From: Dyella_A sp035685805
Lineage (GTDB): Bacteria > Pseudomonadota > Gammaproteobacteria > Xanthomonadales > Rhodanobacteraceae
Length of the DNA: 64,000 bases
Assembly (NCBI RefSeq): GCF_035685805.1
Contig: NZ_DASSAB010000026.1
Span: forward strand, 1-64,000
Reading direction: 5' to 3'
Shown here piece by piece: positions 1 through 8,009 of the stretch (positions within the stretch are counted from its first letter, which is position 1; every line of letters begins with the position of its first letter). The notes under the pieces are model-generated. The model was not told the origin of the DNA and did no database searches. It saw nothing but the letters and a program-made list of their open reading frames with translations. Both the position numbers and the translations under genes were made by a program.

Positions 1-51
1 CATCAGGGCCATCGGCCCCACGTCGCGGCGGATGGAACTCTGGTTTGCCAT
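1..51 (-). CDS. Probable amino-acid permease (APC family), first 17 codons only
   Basis: An ATG at 51-49 on the minus strand opens a frame that runs off the left edge and reads MANQSSIRRDVGPMALM. A short basic N-terminus followed by RDVGPMALM resembles the start of APC-superfamily amino-acid permeases, just before their first membrane helix. Only 17 residues are visible, so the call is tentative. It lies in the same direction as sdaA, 840 bp downstream of it, which would suit an amino-acid uptake gene but proves nothing. Confidence 0.35.
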   Translation of the reverse strand, partial: MANQSSIRRDVGPMALM

Positions 52-891
52 CGATCAACCCCTGTGCGGCGAGGATCGCCGCTATCGAAAACCACGATAG
101 TGGCAAAGTGGGCCGGGGCTGTCACGCCGCGCCGGCACCCCGGGCGTTCGCATCTTTGCCGCGGTGGCGCGACCGCACGCGCCGTGGGACGCGCCGCCGC
201 CGACGGCCGGCCACCTCACCGCGCCGCACCATTTCCACGGCACCGGTCCTGCGGACGGCGGGCGCACTCCAGACGCCAGCCGCTCCTCCCGCGCACGCTC
301 CAGCCGCCAATCCCGCGCACGGGCCGGCCGTCACTCCCGCCCGCATCCCAACCGTCACTGGCGCCACGCTCCAGCCCCCGCGCCCCCGCGCTGACGCGCC
401 CCTCACCAGCGCATTCCCGGCCTTCACCCGAGCGCATTGCCAGCGCTCACCCGCGCCCCCGGCCGTCATTCCCGCGCACGCGGGAATCCACCTTCGCTTG
501 CACGCTTCGCTTGCATGCCCCGCGCACCAGCCGGCTCCAGGCACCGTCGCCCCCAGCCGCAGCGGCAGGCTGCAGACACAGACTTCAACCGGATGCCTTC
601 GCGCGCGGGGACTGCCGCCACTCGCCCCGCTACCGCGGCGGTGCGGGCGTTGCCCGCATGACCTTCGCCGTCTCAGCCGCGCGCCAGGCGCAGGTGGCGG
701 CCACCCAAACCCGCGCGTCCGACGCGCAAGCCCCCGCGCACCTACCTCCCCAACCCGCCCTCCTGGCAATCATGGCGAACGTCGCCTGCAGCACGCGCTC
801 GCCGCCTGGAACGCGATCCGTGCAGGTGGACGCCGCGCAGCCGAACCCGTTCACCGCACCGGCGCACGGGAGCGCAGGCGCGCCTCCACCC
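52..891. other. Non-coding, repeat-rich gap
   Basis: Several frames stay open across this 840-bp stretch because of its high GC, but their translations are rich in Arg, Pro and Ala, with no domain-like pattern. The DNA contains one clear GTCATTCCCGCG palindrome at 465-490 and several decayed look-alikes (CGTCACTCCCGCCC, CGTCACTGGCGCC) around 325-365. I read it as an intergenic region built from degenerate dispersed repeats. Confidence 0.6.
465..490. repeat. Dispersed palindrome, GTCATTCCCGCG...CGCGGGAAT type
   Basis: The sequence has inverted arms ATTCCCGCG / CGCGGGAAT around a 2-nt centre, followed by CCA. Read on the minus strand one frame gives WIPACAGMT, the familiar spurious translation of this repeat class. 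Related copies lie at 39375-39504 and 47951-48031, so it is a dispersed intergenic repeat of this genome. Confidence 0.75.
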
Positions 892-2274
892 TCAGCATTC
901 GATAACGTTCACCGCCAGGCCGCCGCGCGAGGTTTCCTTGTACTTGTCCTTCATGTCGCGCCCGGTGGCGCGCATGGTGGCGATCACCTTGTCCAGCGAC
1001 ACACGGTGCTTGCCGTCGCTTTTCAGCGCCATGCGGCTGGCGTTGATAGCCTTCACCGAGCCCATCGCATTGCGCTCGATGCACGGGATCTGCACCAGCC
1101 CGCCGATCGGGTCGCAGGTGAGGCCCAGGTTGTGCTCCATGCCAATCTCAGCGGCGTTCTCCACCTGCCACACGTTCCCGCCCAGCGCCGCGGTGAGGCC
1201 GCCGGCGGCCATCGAGCAGGCCACGCCCACCTCGCCCTGGCAGCCGACCTCGGCGCCGGAGATCGAGGCGTTCTCCTTGTAGAGAATGCCGATCGCGCCC
1301 GCCGTCAGCAGGAAATCGACCACGCCCTTCTCGTCGAAGCGCGCGCAGAAATGCTTGTAGTACATCAGCACCGCCGGCACGATGCCGGCCGCCCCGTTGG
1401 TGGGCGCGGTCACCACGCGACCGCCGGCCGCGTTCTCCTCGTTCACCGCCAGCGCGTACAGGTTGACCCAGTCCAGGATGGTCAGCGGATCCTTCAGCGC
1501 GGCCTCGGGCTGATTGCGCAGCTCCACCGCCATTGCCGGGGCGCGCCGCGCCACCTTCAGCCCGCCCGGCAGCACGCCGGGTGAGCGCAGCCCGCGGGCT
1601 ACGCAATCCTGCATCGCCTGCCAGATCGTCAGCAGGCCGGCGCGGGTCTCGGCCTCGGGCCGCCACACGCTCTCGTTGGCCAGCATCAGCTGGGCAATGC
1701 TCAGCTGGTGCTTCTCGCACAGCGCCAGCAGCTCGTCGCCGCTGGAGAAAGGGTAGGGCTGCTCGGTGGTGTCGGCCACGATGCGGTCCTCGGCCGCCTC
1801 GTCGTGGTTCACCACGAAGCCGCCGCCGACCGAGTAGTAATCGCGCGTGGCCAGCTCGGCGCCGTCGGCGTCGTAAGCGGTGAAGCGCATGCCGTTGGTG
1901 TGGAACGGCAGCTTCTGGCGCTTGTTGAAAATCAGGTCGGCCTTCTCGTCGAACGCGATCTCGCGCTTGCCCAGCAGCATCAGCCGGCCGCTGGAGCGGA
2001 TGCGCCTGAGCGCCTCGGGAATCGCGTCCGGATCGACCGTGTCCGGGTGCGCGCCCTCCAGCCCCAGCAGCACCGCGGTGTCGGTGCCGTGGCCGCGGCC
2101 GGTCATGGCCAGCGAGCCGTGCAGTTCCACCCGCACGCGCGCCACCCGGTCGAACACGCCCTTTTCCTCCAGCCAGCGCTCGACGAAGCGCGCCGCCGCG
2201 CGCATCGGCCCCACCGTGTGGGAGGAGGACGGCCCGATGCCGATCTTGAACAGGTCGAAGACGCTCACAGCCAT
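892..2274 (-). CDS. sdaA: L-serine ammonia-lyase, iron-sulfur dependent
   Basis: Deaminates L-serine to pyruvate and ammonia in the cytoplasm using a [4Fe-4S] cluster. The 460-residue product is full length for the single-chain bacterial enzyme. The N-terminal half carries the family hallmark GPSSSHTVGPM (beta domain). The C-terminal alpha domain has cysteines at 345, 387 and 398 (in EVGC, LTCDP and QIPC), each two positions beyond the cluster ligands I recall for E. coli SdaA (343, 385, 396). The start ATG at 2274 gives MAVSVFDLFKIGIGPSSSH, the expected N-terminus. The upstream region is shared with the divergent glutaredoxin-like gene and contains a TAGAAT-like -10 on the minus strand (2313-2318). 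Confidence 0.95.
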   Translation of the reverse strand: MAVSVFDLFKIGIGPSSSHTVGPMRAAARFVERWLEEKGVFDRVARVRVELHGSLAMTGRGHGTDTAVLLGLEGAHPDTVDPDAIPEALRRIRSSGRLMLLGKREIAFDEKADLIFNKRQKLPFHTNGMRFTAYDADGAELATRDYYSVGGGFVVNHDEAAEDRIVADTTEQPYPFSSGDELLALCEKHQLSIAQLMLANESVWRPEAETRAGLLTIWQAMQDCVARGLRSPGVLPGGLKVARRAPAMAVELRNQPEAALKDPLTILDWVNLYALAVNEENAAGGRVVTAPTNGAAGIVPAVLMYYKHFCARFDEKGVVDFLLTAGAIGILYKENASISGAEVGCQGEVGVACSMAAGGLTAALGGNVWQVENAAEIGMEHNLGLTCDPIGGLVQIPCIERNAMGSVKAINASRMALKSDGKHRVSLDKVIATMRATGRDMKDKYKETSRGGLAVNVIEC

Positions 2275-2360
2275 AGGAAAAACAACGCAAAGTCGGGGAG
2301 AAGGGGTCGGCTATTCTACGCGGCATGCCCGTGAGGGCGTCTGTACGCAGGCGTGTGTTG

Positions 2361-2600
2361 ATGAGCCACCTGATCCTCTACCAGCGCGACTACTGCCACC
2401 TGTGCGACCAGGCGCTGGCGGTGATGGCCGAGGCGCGTGCGCCGGATTTCGATAGCGCCTGGGTGGACGACAGCGCGGAGCTGGAGGCGCGCTACGGCAC
2501 GCGGGTGCCGGTGCTGCGGGATGTGCGCGATGGGCGGGAGTTGGATTGGCCGTTCGATGCGGGGCAGGTGCGCGCATTCCTGGCGCGGCCGGCGCAGTAG
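2361..2600 (+). CDS. Glutaredoxin-family protein (DUF836-like)
   Basis: A 79-residue thioredoxin-fold protein. It opens LILYQRDYCHLCDQ, with a CHLC dithiol motif after the first beta strand. It also has the cis-proline segment RVPVLRD and ends in a short helix, the layout of the compact glutaredoxin-like DUF836 family. The frame is open to 2325, but MSHLILYQ at 2361 matches the family's short N-terminus and is preferred. Its role is probably thiol-disulfide exchange in the cytoplasm; the partner is unknown. It is transcribed divergently from sdaA across about 86 bp. Confidence 0.8.
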   Translation: MSHLILYQRDYCHLCDQALAVMAEARAPDFDSAWVDDSAELEARYGTRVPVLRDVRDGRELDWPFDAGQVRAFLARPAQ

Positions 2601-2669
2601 GTCTGTCCGCCTGTCATGGTGCAGCGTGCATGGCGGGATCGTCCCGCCAATGCCGACATCTTCCTAGCC

Positions 2670-2694
2670 GTCACCCAGCGAAGGCTGGGGTCCA
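2670..2694. repeat. Dispersed palindrome, CCCAGCGAAGGCTGGG type
   Basis: The arms CCCAGC and GCTGGG flank a GAAG loop (GTCACCCAGCG-AAGGCTGGGG), followed by TCCA. The GTCA...TCCA ends are the same as in the ATTCCCGCG palindrome at 465-490, so this is a sister form of the same repeat class. Confidence 0.6.
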
Positions 2695-2772
2695 GTGTCT
2701 TTTTTCGTTGTGCGCCTTCTTGTGCCCGTGGAAGGAGCAACGGCGTTTCGAACCGCTTCGCGGCCCGAGTCA

Positions 2773-2903
2773 CTTTCTCTTGCGTGGCCAAGAGAAAGTA
2801 ACCAAAGAGAAGGCCACCCCGCTTGGCGCTTGCCGGGCATCCCTGCCCGGCAAGTCCGTGAGCCAAGGCCGGGCTTTTCGACAGGACTCCTGTCCTGACG
2901 AAA
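2773..2903. repeat. Cluster of hairpins (structured intergenic element)
   Basis: There are three inverted repeats in a row. CTTTCTCTTG (2773-2782) pairs perfectly with CAAGAGAAAG (2789-2798). CTTGCCGGGC (2829-2838) pairs perfectly with GCCCGGCAAG (2845-2854). A nested structure around 2870-2903 has CAGGA/TCCTG inside CTTTTCG/CGAAAAG. Both perfect stems are 10 bp with 6-nt loops. No coding capacity is evident. It may be a MITE-like or structured-RNA repeat; other genomic copies would decide. Confidence 0.6.
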
Positions 2904-3051
2904 AGGAGCCGACATCCCTGTCGACTCCCCTGCGGGCCTCATCGACCCCACCTCACCGCCGCACAGGGGCCCCGGTAGAGCCGCGGGCCATCCTGGCCCG
3001 CACTCGGAACGCCACAGCTGCGCAGCGGCGAAAGCCGTAGAACCGAGAGCA

Positions 3052-3080
3052 AGAAAGCCCCGCTGCGAGCGGGGCTTTCT
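3052..3080 (-). terminator. Rho-independent terminator-like hairpin
   Basis: AGAAAGCCCCGC (3052-3063) is followed by a 5-nt loop and the perfect complement GCGGGGCTTTCT (3069-3080). The T-rich 3' arm works on both strands. On the minus strand it lies about 95 nt past the stop of the unknown gene at 3174-3575, so it probably ends the island transcript and insulates the neighbouring DNA. Confidence 0.75.
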
Positions 3081-3173
3081 AATATCGCGAATGTCTCAAT
3101 TCGGCCAGAAGCAGCCGGTCAGCGATCAGGTTAGCCGGCTCGGGCTTGGCCAGCGTCCTCGTCGGACCCATTA

Positions 3174-3575
3174 TTACGATATCCGATACACGTCCTCTGA
3201 CTCGCTATACGATGCAATGCCAGATTCTCGCAGCCTATTCCATACTTTCGTCGCATCACTAGTACGGTAGACGTTGCCGCCCCCCATACGAGGACTGGAT
3301 GACACAATTCTTCCAAGCTCCCTATGTATCGCCGGCAATAACGCATCTGGTATTCCCATTGCGACATATGCTGGCTCTCCGTGGTGATACATTGCGGTCA
3401 CTCTAACTTCTGCATCAGATACTTCTGAGACAGTTATTTCGAATGCTTCGTTAGATGCTAGCGGCGGGTTCGATCTTACCCGGTAGCACCACTCTTCTCG
3501 TAGGTCGTCCTTAGTCACTGAATACTGATAAGTTCTCGAGAGCCCGTCGCGACCAATGCACGTAATGGCTTCCAT
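3174..3575 (-). CDS. Unknown protein of the low-GC island
   Basis: This 133-residue protein is not recognised. It begins MEAITCIGRDGLSRTYQYSV and looks like a soluble alpha/beta protein without signal peptide or membrane segment. The start is ATG 3575, preceded by an excellent Shine-Dalgarno sequence (GGGAGGAG). An in-frame TTG at 3587 would include that ribosome site and is rejected. It is the last gene of a three-gene minus-strand run; an attC-like sequence lies just upstream, between it and the peptidase gene, and a terminator lies downstream. Its GC is visibly below that of the flanking genes, which suggests acquired DNA. Confidence 0.6.
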   Translation of the reverse strand: MEAITCIGRDGLSRTYQYSVTKDDLREEWCYRVRSNPPLASNEAFEITVSEVSDAEVRVTAMYHHGEPAYVAMGIPDALLPAIHRELGRIVSSSPRMGGGNVYRTSDATKVWNRLRESGIASYSESEDVYRIS

Positions 3576-3582
3576 AACTCCT

Positions 3583-3632
3583 CCCAATGATGAGTTAAGC
3601 GGCGCGCATCAGCGGCAGCAAATTGTTAGAAC
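3583..3632 (-). mobile_element. attC-like recombination site (degenerate, tentative)
   Basis: On the minus strand the peptidase stop codon lies inside TTCTAACAATTTG. This resembles the CTAACAATT start of integron attC sites, where cassette stop codons often fall. About 20 nt further comes GCGCCGCTTAACTC, like the L-prime side of classic attC sites, then ATTGGGAG in the place of the usual GTTRRRY. The span of about 50 nt is shorter than typical attC (57 nt or more), the last core lacks its initial G, and the hairpin pairing is poor. It may be a decayed site. Confidence 0.3.
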
Positions 3633-4399
3633 TCAAGTCCACTTCCCTCACAAGCTCTTTCCAAGAGCTCCCCAGAAAACGGGAAGGCCCATATCCAATT
3701 CTCTGTACCGGGAAGGTCATCAGGTCCAACATCACCGAACCCCCGACCTTCGAACAGAATGCCTTGAAACTCGTAGTTGTGATCACCGGTCAGGGCAAAG
3801 ACAGGGCCTCCGCTCATTCCGCCAAATCTATGCTCTGGGCCGGGCTGATCAAACGCATCTTGCAGAATTATCTTTCGGTCGGAAATACCGTGGCATGTTG
3901 CTACGACATGAAAAAGCCGATGCGACATCGTTTGGGGACTAACAACCTTCCGATGCGAACCGGGAAATCCGACCGCCAGTCCTTTCGAACCTGGCGCCAA
4001 TAGTATCGGGGTCGATTGATTCAGGTTGATCGGGGTCTTGTCGCTACCATCCAAGAAGCATTCAGGCAAGCGAAAGATAGCAAGATCGAAGGGCACATGG
4101 GGATCATCTTGAGTGAAACGCGCAATTGGCATGGCACGAATTTGCTCATGTTTCTGCAGCGCCACAAGAAACACGTATTGATCGGTTTTGTCTTCATAGG
4201 CGTCGATCGCCTTCTTTACCACATGCTCGTTGGTGACGCCGAACAGGTGCCCTTTGTACCGAAGGAAAGTCAGAGTACCTTGGCCCTCGATGAAATTGTC
4301 GCTTCCTTTCCAGATGAGATTGGACAGCGTCCCGTAAAACAAGGCAGCGCAGTGGGATGCAGTGGGGCGCGATATCTCACGAGGCAGCTTGGTGTCCAT
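3626..4399 (-). CDS. Trypsin-like serine peptidase
   Basis: A 257-residue protein with the catalytic triad of chymotrypsin-fold peptidases: His59 in GVTNEHVV, Asp105 in PFDLAIFRL and Ser196 in FGGMSGGPVF. No signal peptide is seen, so it probably acts in the cytoplasm, unlike HtrA-type enzymes, and no PDZ domain follows. Several starts are possible: ATG 4399 (MDTKLPREIS) is chosen, and a GTG at 4447 would add 16 residues. No strong ribosome site marks either. The stop codon sits in the attC-like sequence. Stand-alone trypsin-like domains occur in bacterial conflict systems, but here that is only a possibility. Confidence 0.75.
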   Translation of the reverse strand: MDTKLPREISRPTASHCAALFYGTLSNLIWKGSDNFIEGQGTLTFLRYKGHLFGVTNEHVVKKAIDAYEDKTDQYVFLVALQKHEQIRAMPIARFTQDDPHVPFDLAIFRLPECFLDGSDKTPINLNQSTPILLAPGSKGLAVGFPGSHRKVVSPQTMSHRLFHVVATCHGISDRKIILQDAFDQPGPEHRFGGMSGGPVFALTGDHNYEFQGILFEGRGFGDVGPDDLPGTENWIWAFPFSGELLERACEGSGLEF

Positions 4400-4688
4400 T
4401 CCAGTTCTAACTAGCGAATATAAGGGCCGGCAGATCCGGGCATACACAATTGGTTATGCCAAGAGAGTCTGGCGCACCCCATTGCTCTTTCACGAGCTTA
4501 TCATTGCCACGCCCGGGTAACAATCGGAGATATAAACGGATGGCGAGCCGTAGCCTTGAAGTGGCCGCTTTGGGTCGGAAGCGGTCTTCGACAAGGTGGA
4601 ATTTCACTCCTTGACTCGCTACTAGGTAACGCGCATCCGCCCGGTAGCCCGAATCACAGCTTTGGAAAGCAGACTCATCGGCATCGTC
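4400..4688. other. Gap between YaaC-like and peptidase genes
   Basis: Apart from the alternative 5' end of the peptidase gene I see no gene here. On the minus strand GCATAACCAATTG (around 4446-4458) and GTTAGAAC (4402-4409) are about 55 nt apart. This spacing and order recall an attC site ending just before the peptidase start, but the pairing between them is weak. A GGCCGCTTTGGGTCGGAAGCGG stretch near 4562 resembles the inverted repeat near 6015-6055. Confidence 0.35.
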
Positions 4689-5789
4689 TTAGTTAAGAAG
4701 AAGATGGGTAACTAGGGCAGGAAATCGTCTTGTAACATTGTCAAGAAATTGCTCGATCACTGGCAGTAGCATGTCGTCAACAGGCCTGTTGGAAATCGGC
4801 TGCCTATAAACACAGGCGGTCCAAATGTGGGGGAAATAGCGAACTAAAGAGCTGAGTCCTAGAAGAGAAGCGAGCATCAGGCTGAACTCGGAAACTTGGT
4901 CGCCGTCGATGCCTTCTACGTAGGCTTGGGTTCCGCCCCAGCCTCCCGCCAAAGGCGCGAAGTGGTCGAAGGGGTCGAATGCGACTCCAGGCGTATCGCA
5001 GCGATAGTGGCTTGCACTGTCTGTCAGAGGTGCGAATTCATGAGTGTCGGGCACAATGTTCTCGAACTGCAATACCGAGTTGTCCCAAGCCTTATCGGCA
5101 GCCTTGAGTCGCCATTGGCTCAAGAATGGAACCCTGTTTCTCACTGAAGTGATGACGCCTTGCAGCGATTCGGCACCATCATATAATTGCGGCACATAGA
5201 TCCTAACGCCAAATCCGCCTTGACTATAGGTGTCGCTGTCAAATTGGAGATGTTGAGCCTTTGATGGTTTTCCAGTGCATAATTCGTAAACGGATTTCAA
5301 GTCAGGAATGCGCGAGAAGCAGTCGCTTAGTGTCAGCTCCAGATTTCCTAGTTTAACGGATGCTGTCGTCGGGATGACCTTCGATCGGGCGCTTGTGCCC
5401 TCGAAAAACTGAACATGGTTCTGCGATGCCACAACGTCGTTGAACTGCTGAAATAGCCCGAAGCCTTCCGCTTGAATGCAGAATTCAGCAATTTTTTCGC
5501 TGTGCTTCGCGGAGCATCGAAGTCCGTGGGACTGGCGCAAGTCCTCCGGCCTGCATCCTGTAAACGCGATCACAAGTGCCTTTGCATATGCGGCGGCACC
5601 GTAATAGAGCAGCAGAGGTTTTGTTTCTAATGTCGCGGAAGAAGCCGACTCCCAGAACAGACGACCATGTAGAAGGCACGACGCTGCGAACGACTTTTGA
5701 CTGTCGTTAGCGTGGCCGCCCGAGTGTCTTCGAATCCGTTCACCAATTGCCGCACGACCTTCCAAGTAGCGCAAATCGACAGCAGTCAT
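4689..5789 (-). CDS. YaaC-like protein
   Basis: A 366-residue protein with the YaaC signature KPLLLYYGAAAYAKAL (57-72) followed by HGL (88-90), as in the Bacillus YaaC family, whose biochemical role is not settled. It is predicted soluble and mostly helical at the N-terminus, with a hydrophobic segment LMLASLLGLSSLV near residue 310. ATG 5789 is the start, with a weak AAGAG ribosome site. It is the first gene of the minus-strand island run, and its GC is lower than its neighbours'. YaaC-like genes turn up in variable genome islands, so a defence or stress role is conceivable but unproven. Confidence 0.6.
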   Translation of the reverse strand: MTAVDLRYLEGRAAIGERIRRHSGGHANDSQKSFAASCLLHGRLFWESASSATLETKPLLLYYGAAAYAKALVIAFTGCRPEDLRQSHGLRCSAKHSEKIAEFCIQAEGFGLFQQFNDVVASQNHVQFFEGTSARSKVIPTTASVKLGNLELTLSDCFSRIPDLKSVYELCTGKPSKAQHLQFDSDTYSQGGFGVRIYVPQLYDGAESLQGVITSVRNRVPFLSQWRLKAADKAWDNSVLQFENIVPDTHEFAPLTDSASHYRCDTPGVAFDPFDHFAPLAGGWGGTQAYVEGIDGDQVSEFSLMLASLLGLSSLVRYFPHIWTACVYRQPISNRPVDDMLLPVIEQFLDNVTRRFPALVTHLLLN

Positions 5790-6072
5790 CTGGGGCTCTT
5801 CATTGTCGTGCGCATTTGCGGAAGTCCGTCTAGATCTGAGCGGATATGCATAGGGCGAACCTTCATAGTGTTTAGCCTTTACTCCACCGTGAATGTGGGC
5901 CTAGTAAACAGCGTTGGCGGTACGACATTCGACGCCAAGACGAGAACCAGCACAGCTACGTAGTGGTCTTCATTGTATGCCCCTCCCTTGGTCTAGAACT
6001 CTTCTCGTGGTCGCTTTTGGTCAGGTCCGCTATAGGTCAAAAGCGGTCGCTCACTTGCTTGATGACTCAGGA
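5790..6072. other. Intergenic, right edge of the low-GC island
   Basis: No gene seen. It should contain the promoter for the island run on the minus strand. An imperfect inverted repeat, GGTCGCTTTTGGTC / GGTCAAAAGCGGTC (about 6012-6051, 10 of 14 positions pairing), sits close to the end of the GTPase gene. It could mark the island boundary or act as a terminator. Confidence 0.45.
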
Positions 6073-7437
6073 TCAAGCGCTCCGCGCCTTCAAACGCTTG
6101 AGTATCTCCTCCCGCGCCTCGCGCAAAATCGAATCGCGATCCAGGCTCGCAACGACGTCCGCCACGGCGCGCTTGGCGCCCTGTTCGCCCCAGGATTTGC
6201 CGGCGATCAGATAGCGCTCGGCGGCGCGGCCGATGAGGACGGTGGCGTACCAGCCGAGGGCGCCTTGGGCGGCGGCGGTGGCGACGACGGAGAGGCCGGC
6301 GCTGACGCCCTTGAGGGCGGAGGCGACCAGGTGCATGCCCCAGATGGCGGCCATCAGCGCGGCGAGCTGGGCGGAGATGGTGGCGACGAGGCGGCCGGAT
6401 TCGGCGCGGGTGAGCGGCAGGCCGTAGATGCGCGAGAGCTGCACGACCATCGCTGCGTCCAGGCCGGCGGCGGCGAGCAGGTCGGCGACGGGAATCGGGT
6501 TGAGTGCGACCGCCACGCCCTTGGCCAGGCAGTACTGGCGGATCAGCTTGGCTGCCACGGTGCGGCGGGTTTCGGCGATGCGGGCGCTGACCTGGTCGGT
6601 GAGGCGGCCGGCGTAGAGGCCGGCGTTGACGGCGGAGAGGGTCTTGCCCTCGCGCGCGGCGATCGCCAGCAGGCGTTCGCGCAGCGAGGCCACTTGCGGT
6701 GGCAGGGCCTGTTCGTGGATATGTTCGCGCTGGCGCGCGTCCACCTGCACCACGCGCTGCGGTGCCGGGCGTGCGGCCACGGCGATCACGTCGTGCGGTT
6801 GCACCAGGCCGGCTACGCGCTCGCGCAGATGGTCCAGCAGAGACTCGCGCTCGTCGTCGTGGTAGCGGTCGGCCTTGTTCAGCGCCAGCAGCATGGGGCG
6901 CTGGGTCTGCGCCAGTGTGCGCAGTGCGTCGAGTTCTTCGCGGGTGAGATCGCCGTCGCAGACGAACACCACCAGGTCGCTAATTTCGGCGACGTCGAAG
7001 GCGAGCTTCTCGCGGGCTTCGCCGTCCAGCTCGTTGATGCCGGGGGTGTCGATCAGCACCAGGCCGTCGTTGGCCGCTTCGTCCAGCGTGGCCTGTTCGG
7101 CCTCCACCGTGGTGCCGTGCAAAACGCCGACGGTGAACGCCTCGCGCCCCAGCAGCGCGTTGCCCAGCGCCGACTTGCCGGCGGACACGCGGCCGAACAC
7201 GGCCACGTGCAGCTCGCCGTTCTCCAGCCGCGCCAGCATCGCCTCGATGCGGGCGAAGTCGGCCGCCATCTCGCTGCGCACCGAGGCGGGCACGGCCGGA
7301 TCGTCGAGCAGGCCGCGCAGGCTCTCGGCGACGCGGCTGGAGGCATCGCCGGCACGGGGCGTGGGTACCTCGGCGGGCGTCGGCGCGGCTGGGCGGAACC
7401 AGCCACGCAGGCGCCGCCAGAGCGCATCGCGCTCCAT
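6073..7437 (-). CDS. Era/dynamin-like GTPase with C-terminal hydrophobic domain
   Basis: A 454-residue P-loop GTPase. It has G1 GRVSAGKS (82-89), G3 DTPG (130-133) and G4 NKAD (187-190). A hydrophobic, Ala/Gly-rich C-terminal half (about 300-420) resembles the DUF697/YcjF type and is likely membrane-associated. ATG 7437 (MERDALWRRL) is chosen: the frame stays open upstream, but that part is antisense to codons of the yceI-like gene. Stop-to-start spacing to the upstream yceI-like gene is 8 nt, so it may be co-transcribed. A paralogue of similar layout lies at 11668-13143. The target process is unknown; membrane or envelope remodelling is inferred only. Confidence 0.75.
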   Translation of the reverse strand: MERDALWRRLRGWFRPAAPTPAEVPTPRAGDASSRVAESLRGLLDDPAVPASVRSEMAADFARIEAMLARLENGELHVAVFGRVSAGKSALGNALLGREAFTVGVLHGTTVEAEQATLDEAANDGLVLIDTPGINELDGEAREKLAFDVAEISDLVVFVCDGDLTREELDALRTLAQTQRPMLLALNKADRYHDDERESLLDHLRERVAGLVQPHDVIAVAARPAPQRVVQVDARQREHIHEQALPPQVASLRERLLAIAAREGKTLSAVNAGLYAGRLTDQVSARIAETRRTVAAKLIRQYCLAKGVAVALNPIPVADLLAAAGLDAAMVVQLSRIYGLPLTRAESGRLVATISAQLAALMAAIWGMHLVASALKGVSAGLSVVATAAAQGALGWYATVLIGRAAERYLIAGKSWGEQGAKRAVADVVASLDRDSILREAREEILKRLKARSA

Positions 7438-7445
7438 CGCGGCGC

Positions 7446-8009
7446 TTACTTCGCCGTCAGCTGGAGGTGGCCGGTGACCTTCACGTCGTTGGCGATCACC
7501 GAGGTGTCGGCGTAGTCGCCGCCGCCCACGCCGAAGTCCAGCCGCTGCACGGTACCGGCCACGTCCAGCGTGGCGCCGGCGGCTGTGGGTTTGAAGTCCA
7601 CCGTGAGGCTCACCGGCTTGGTCACGCCGTGCAGGGTGAGCGTGCCGTCGGCGATGACCTGGTTGCCGCTCTTGTGGAAGCCGGTGGTGACGTAGTGCGC
7701 CTTGGGAAATTTCGCCACGTCGAAGAAGTCGCTGCCGGGCAGGGCGCTGTCGCGGTCGCCATCGCCGGTCCTGGCGCTGGCGAGGTCCACGGTTACGTCG
7801 AACTTCGATGCGTCCAGATGGGCCGGGTCGTAGCTGATCGCCGCGTCGAAGCGCTCGAAGTGGCCGTCGAACGGCGCACCCTGGAAGCTGCCGCTGAAGC
7901 CGAGCGTGCTGCCGGCCGGTTGCATCGCGTAGTCCGTGGCCGAGGCGGCTGCCGGCAGGGCAAGGGCGCACACGAGCAGGGCAAGGCGATGGATGGCGTG
8001 CGTTTTCAT
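7446..8009 (-). CDS. YceI-family periplasmic protein
   Basis: A 187-residue lipocalin-like YceI protein. The signal peptide MKTHAIHRLALLVCALALPAAASA is followed by the YceI barrel: SFQGAPFDGHFERF, the central SDFFDVAKFPKAHY, and GTLTLHGVTKPVSL. This family binds isoprenoid-type lipids in the periplasm and often accompanies cytochrome b561. ATG 8009 has a GGAG site 9 nt upstream and overlaps the stop of the cytochrome b561 gene (ATGA). It is the last member of a tight yceI-cybB-yceI operon. Confidence 0.9.
   Translation of the reverse strand: MKTHAIHRLALLVCALALPAAASATDYAMQPAGSTLGFSGSFQGAPFDGHFERFDAAISYDPAHLDASKFDVTVDLASARTGDGDRDSALPGSDFFDVAKFPKAHYVTTGFHKSGNQVIADGTLTLHGVTKPVSLTVDFKPTAAGATLDVAGTVQRLDFGVGGGDYADTSVIANDVKVTGHLQLTAK

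Larger units (their letters stand above)
2601..3051. other. Intergenic region with structured repeats; no gene seen
   Basis: No convincing gene lies here. It holds a GTCACCCAGCGAAGGCTGGG repeat at 2670-2694 and a run of strong hairpins at 2773-2903, annotated separately. Open frames here translate to basic, motif-free peptides. The sequence looks like repetitive intergenic material at the edge of the low-GC island. Confidence 0.6.

Noticed and set aside
45..1584. Long plus-strand open frames across the left end and sdaA
   Set aside because: They are antisense to sdaA or lie in repeat-rich non-coding DNA, and their translations are low-complexity Arg/Ala/Pro sequence without domains.
4407..4607. 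A 66-residue minus-strand open frame between the YaaC-like and peptidase genes
   Set aside because: It has no ribosome site or recognisable domain and overlaps repeat-like sequence (CCGCTTTGGGTCGGAAGCGG); probably spurious.
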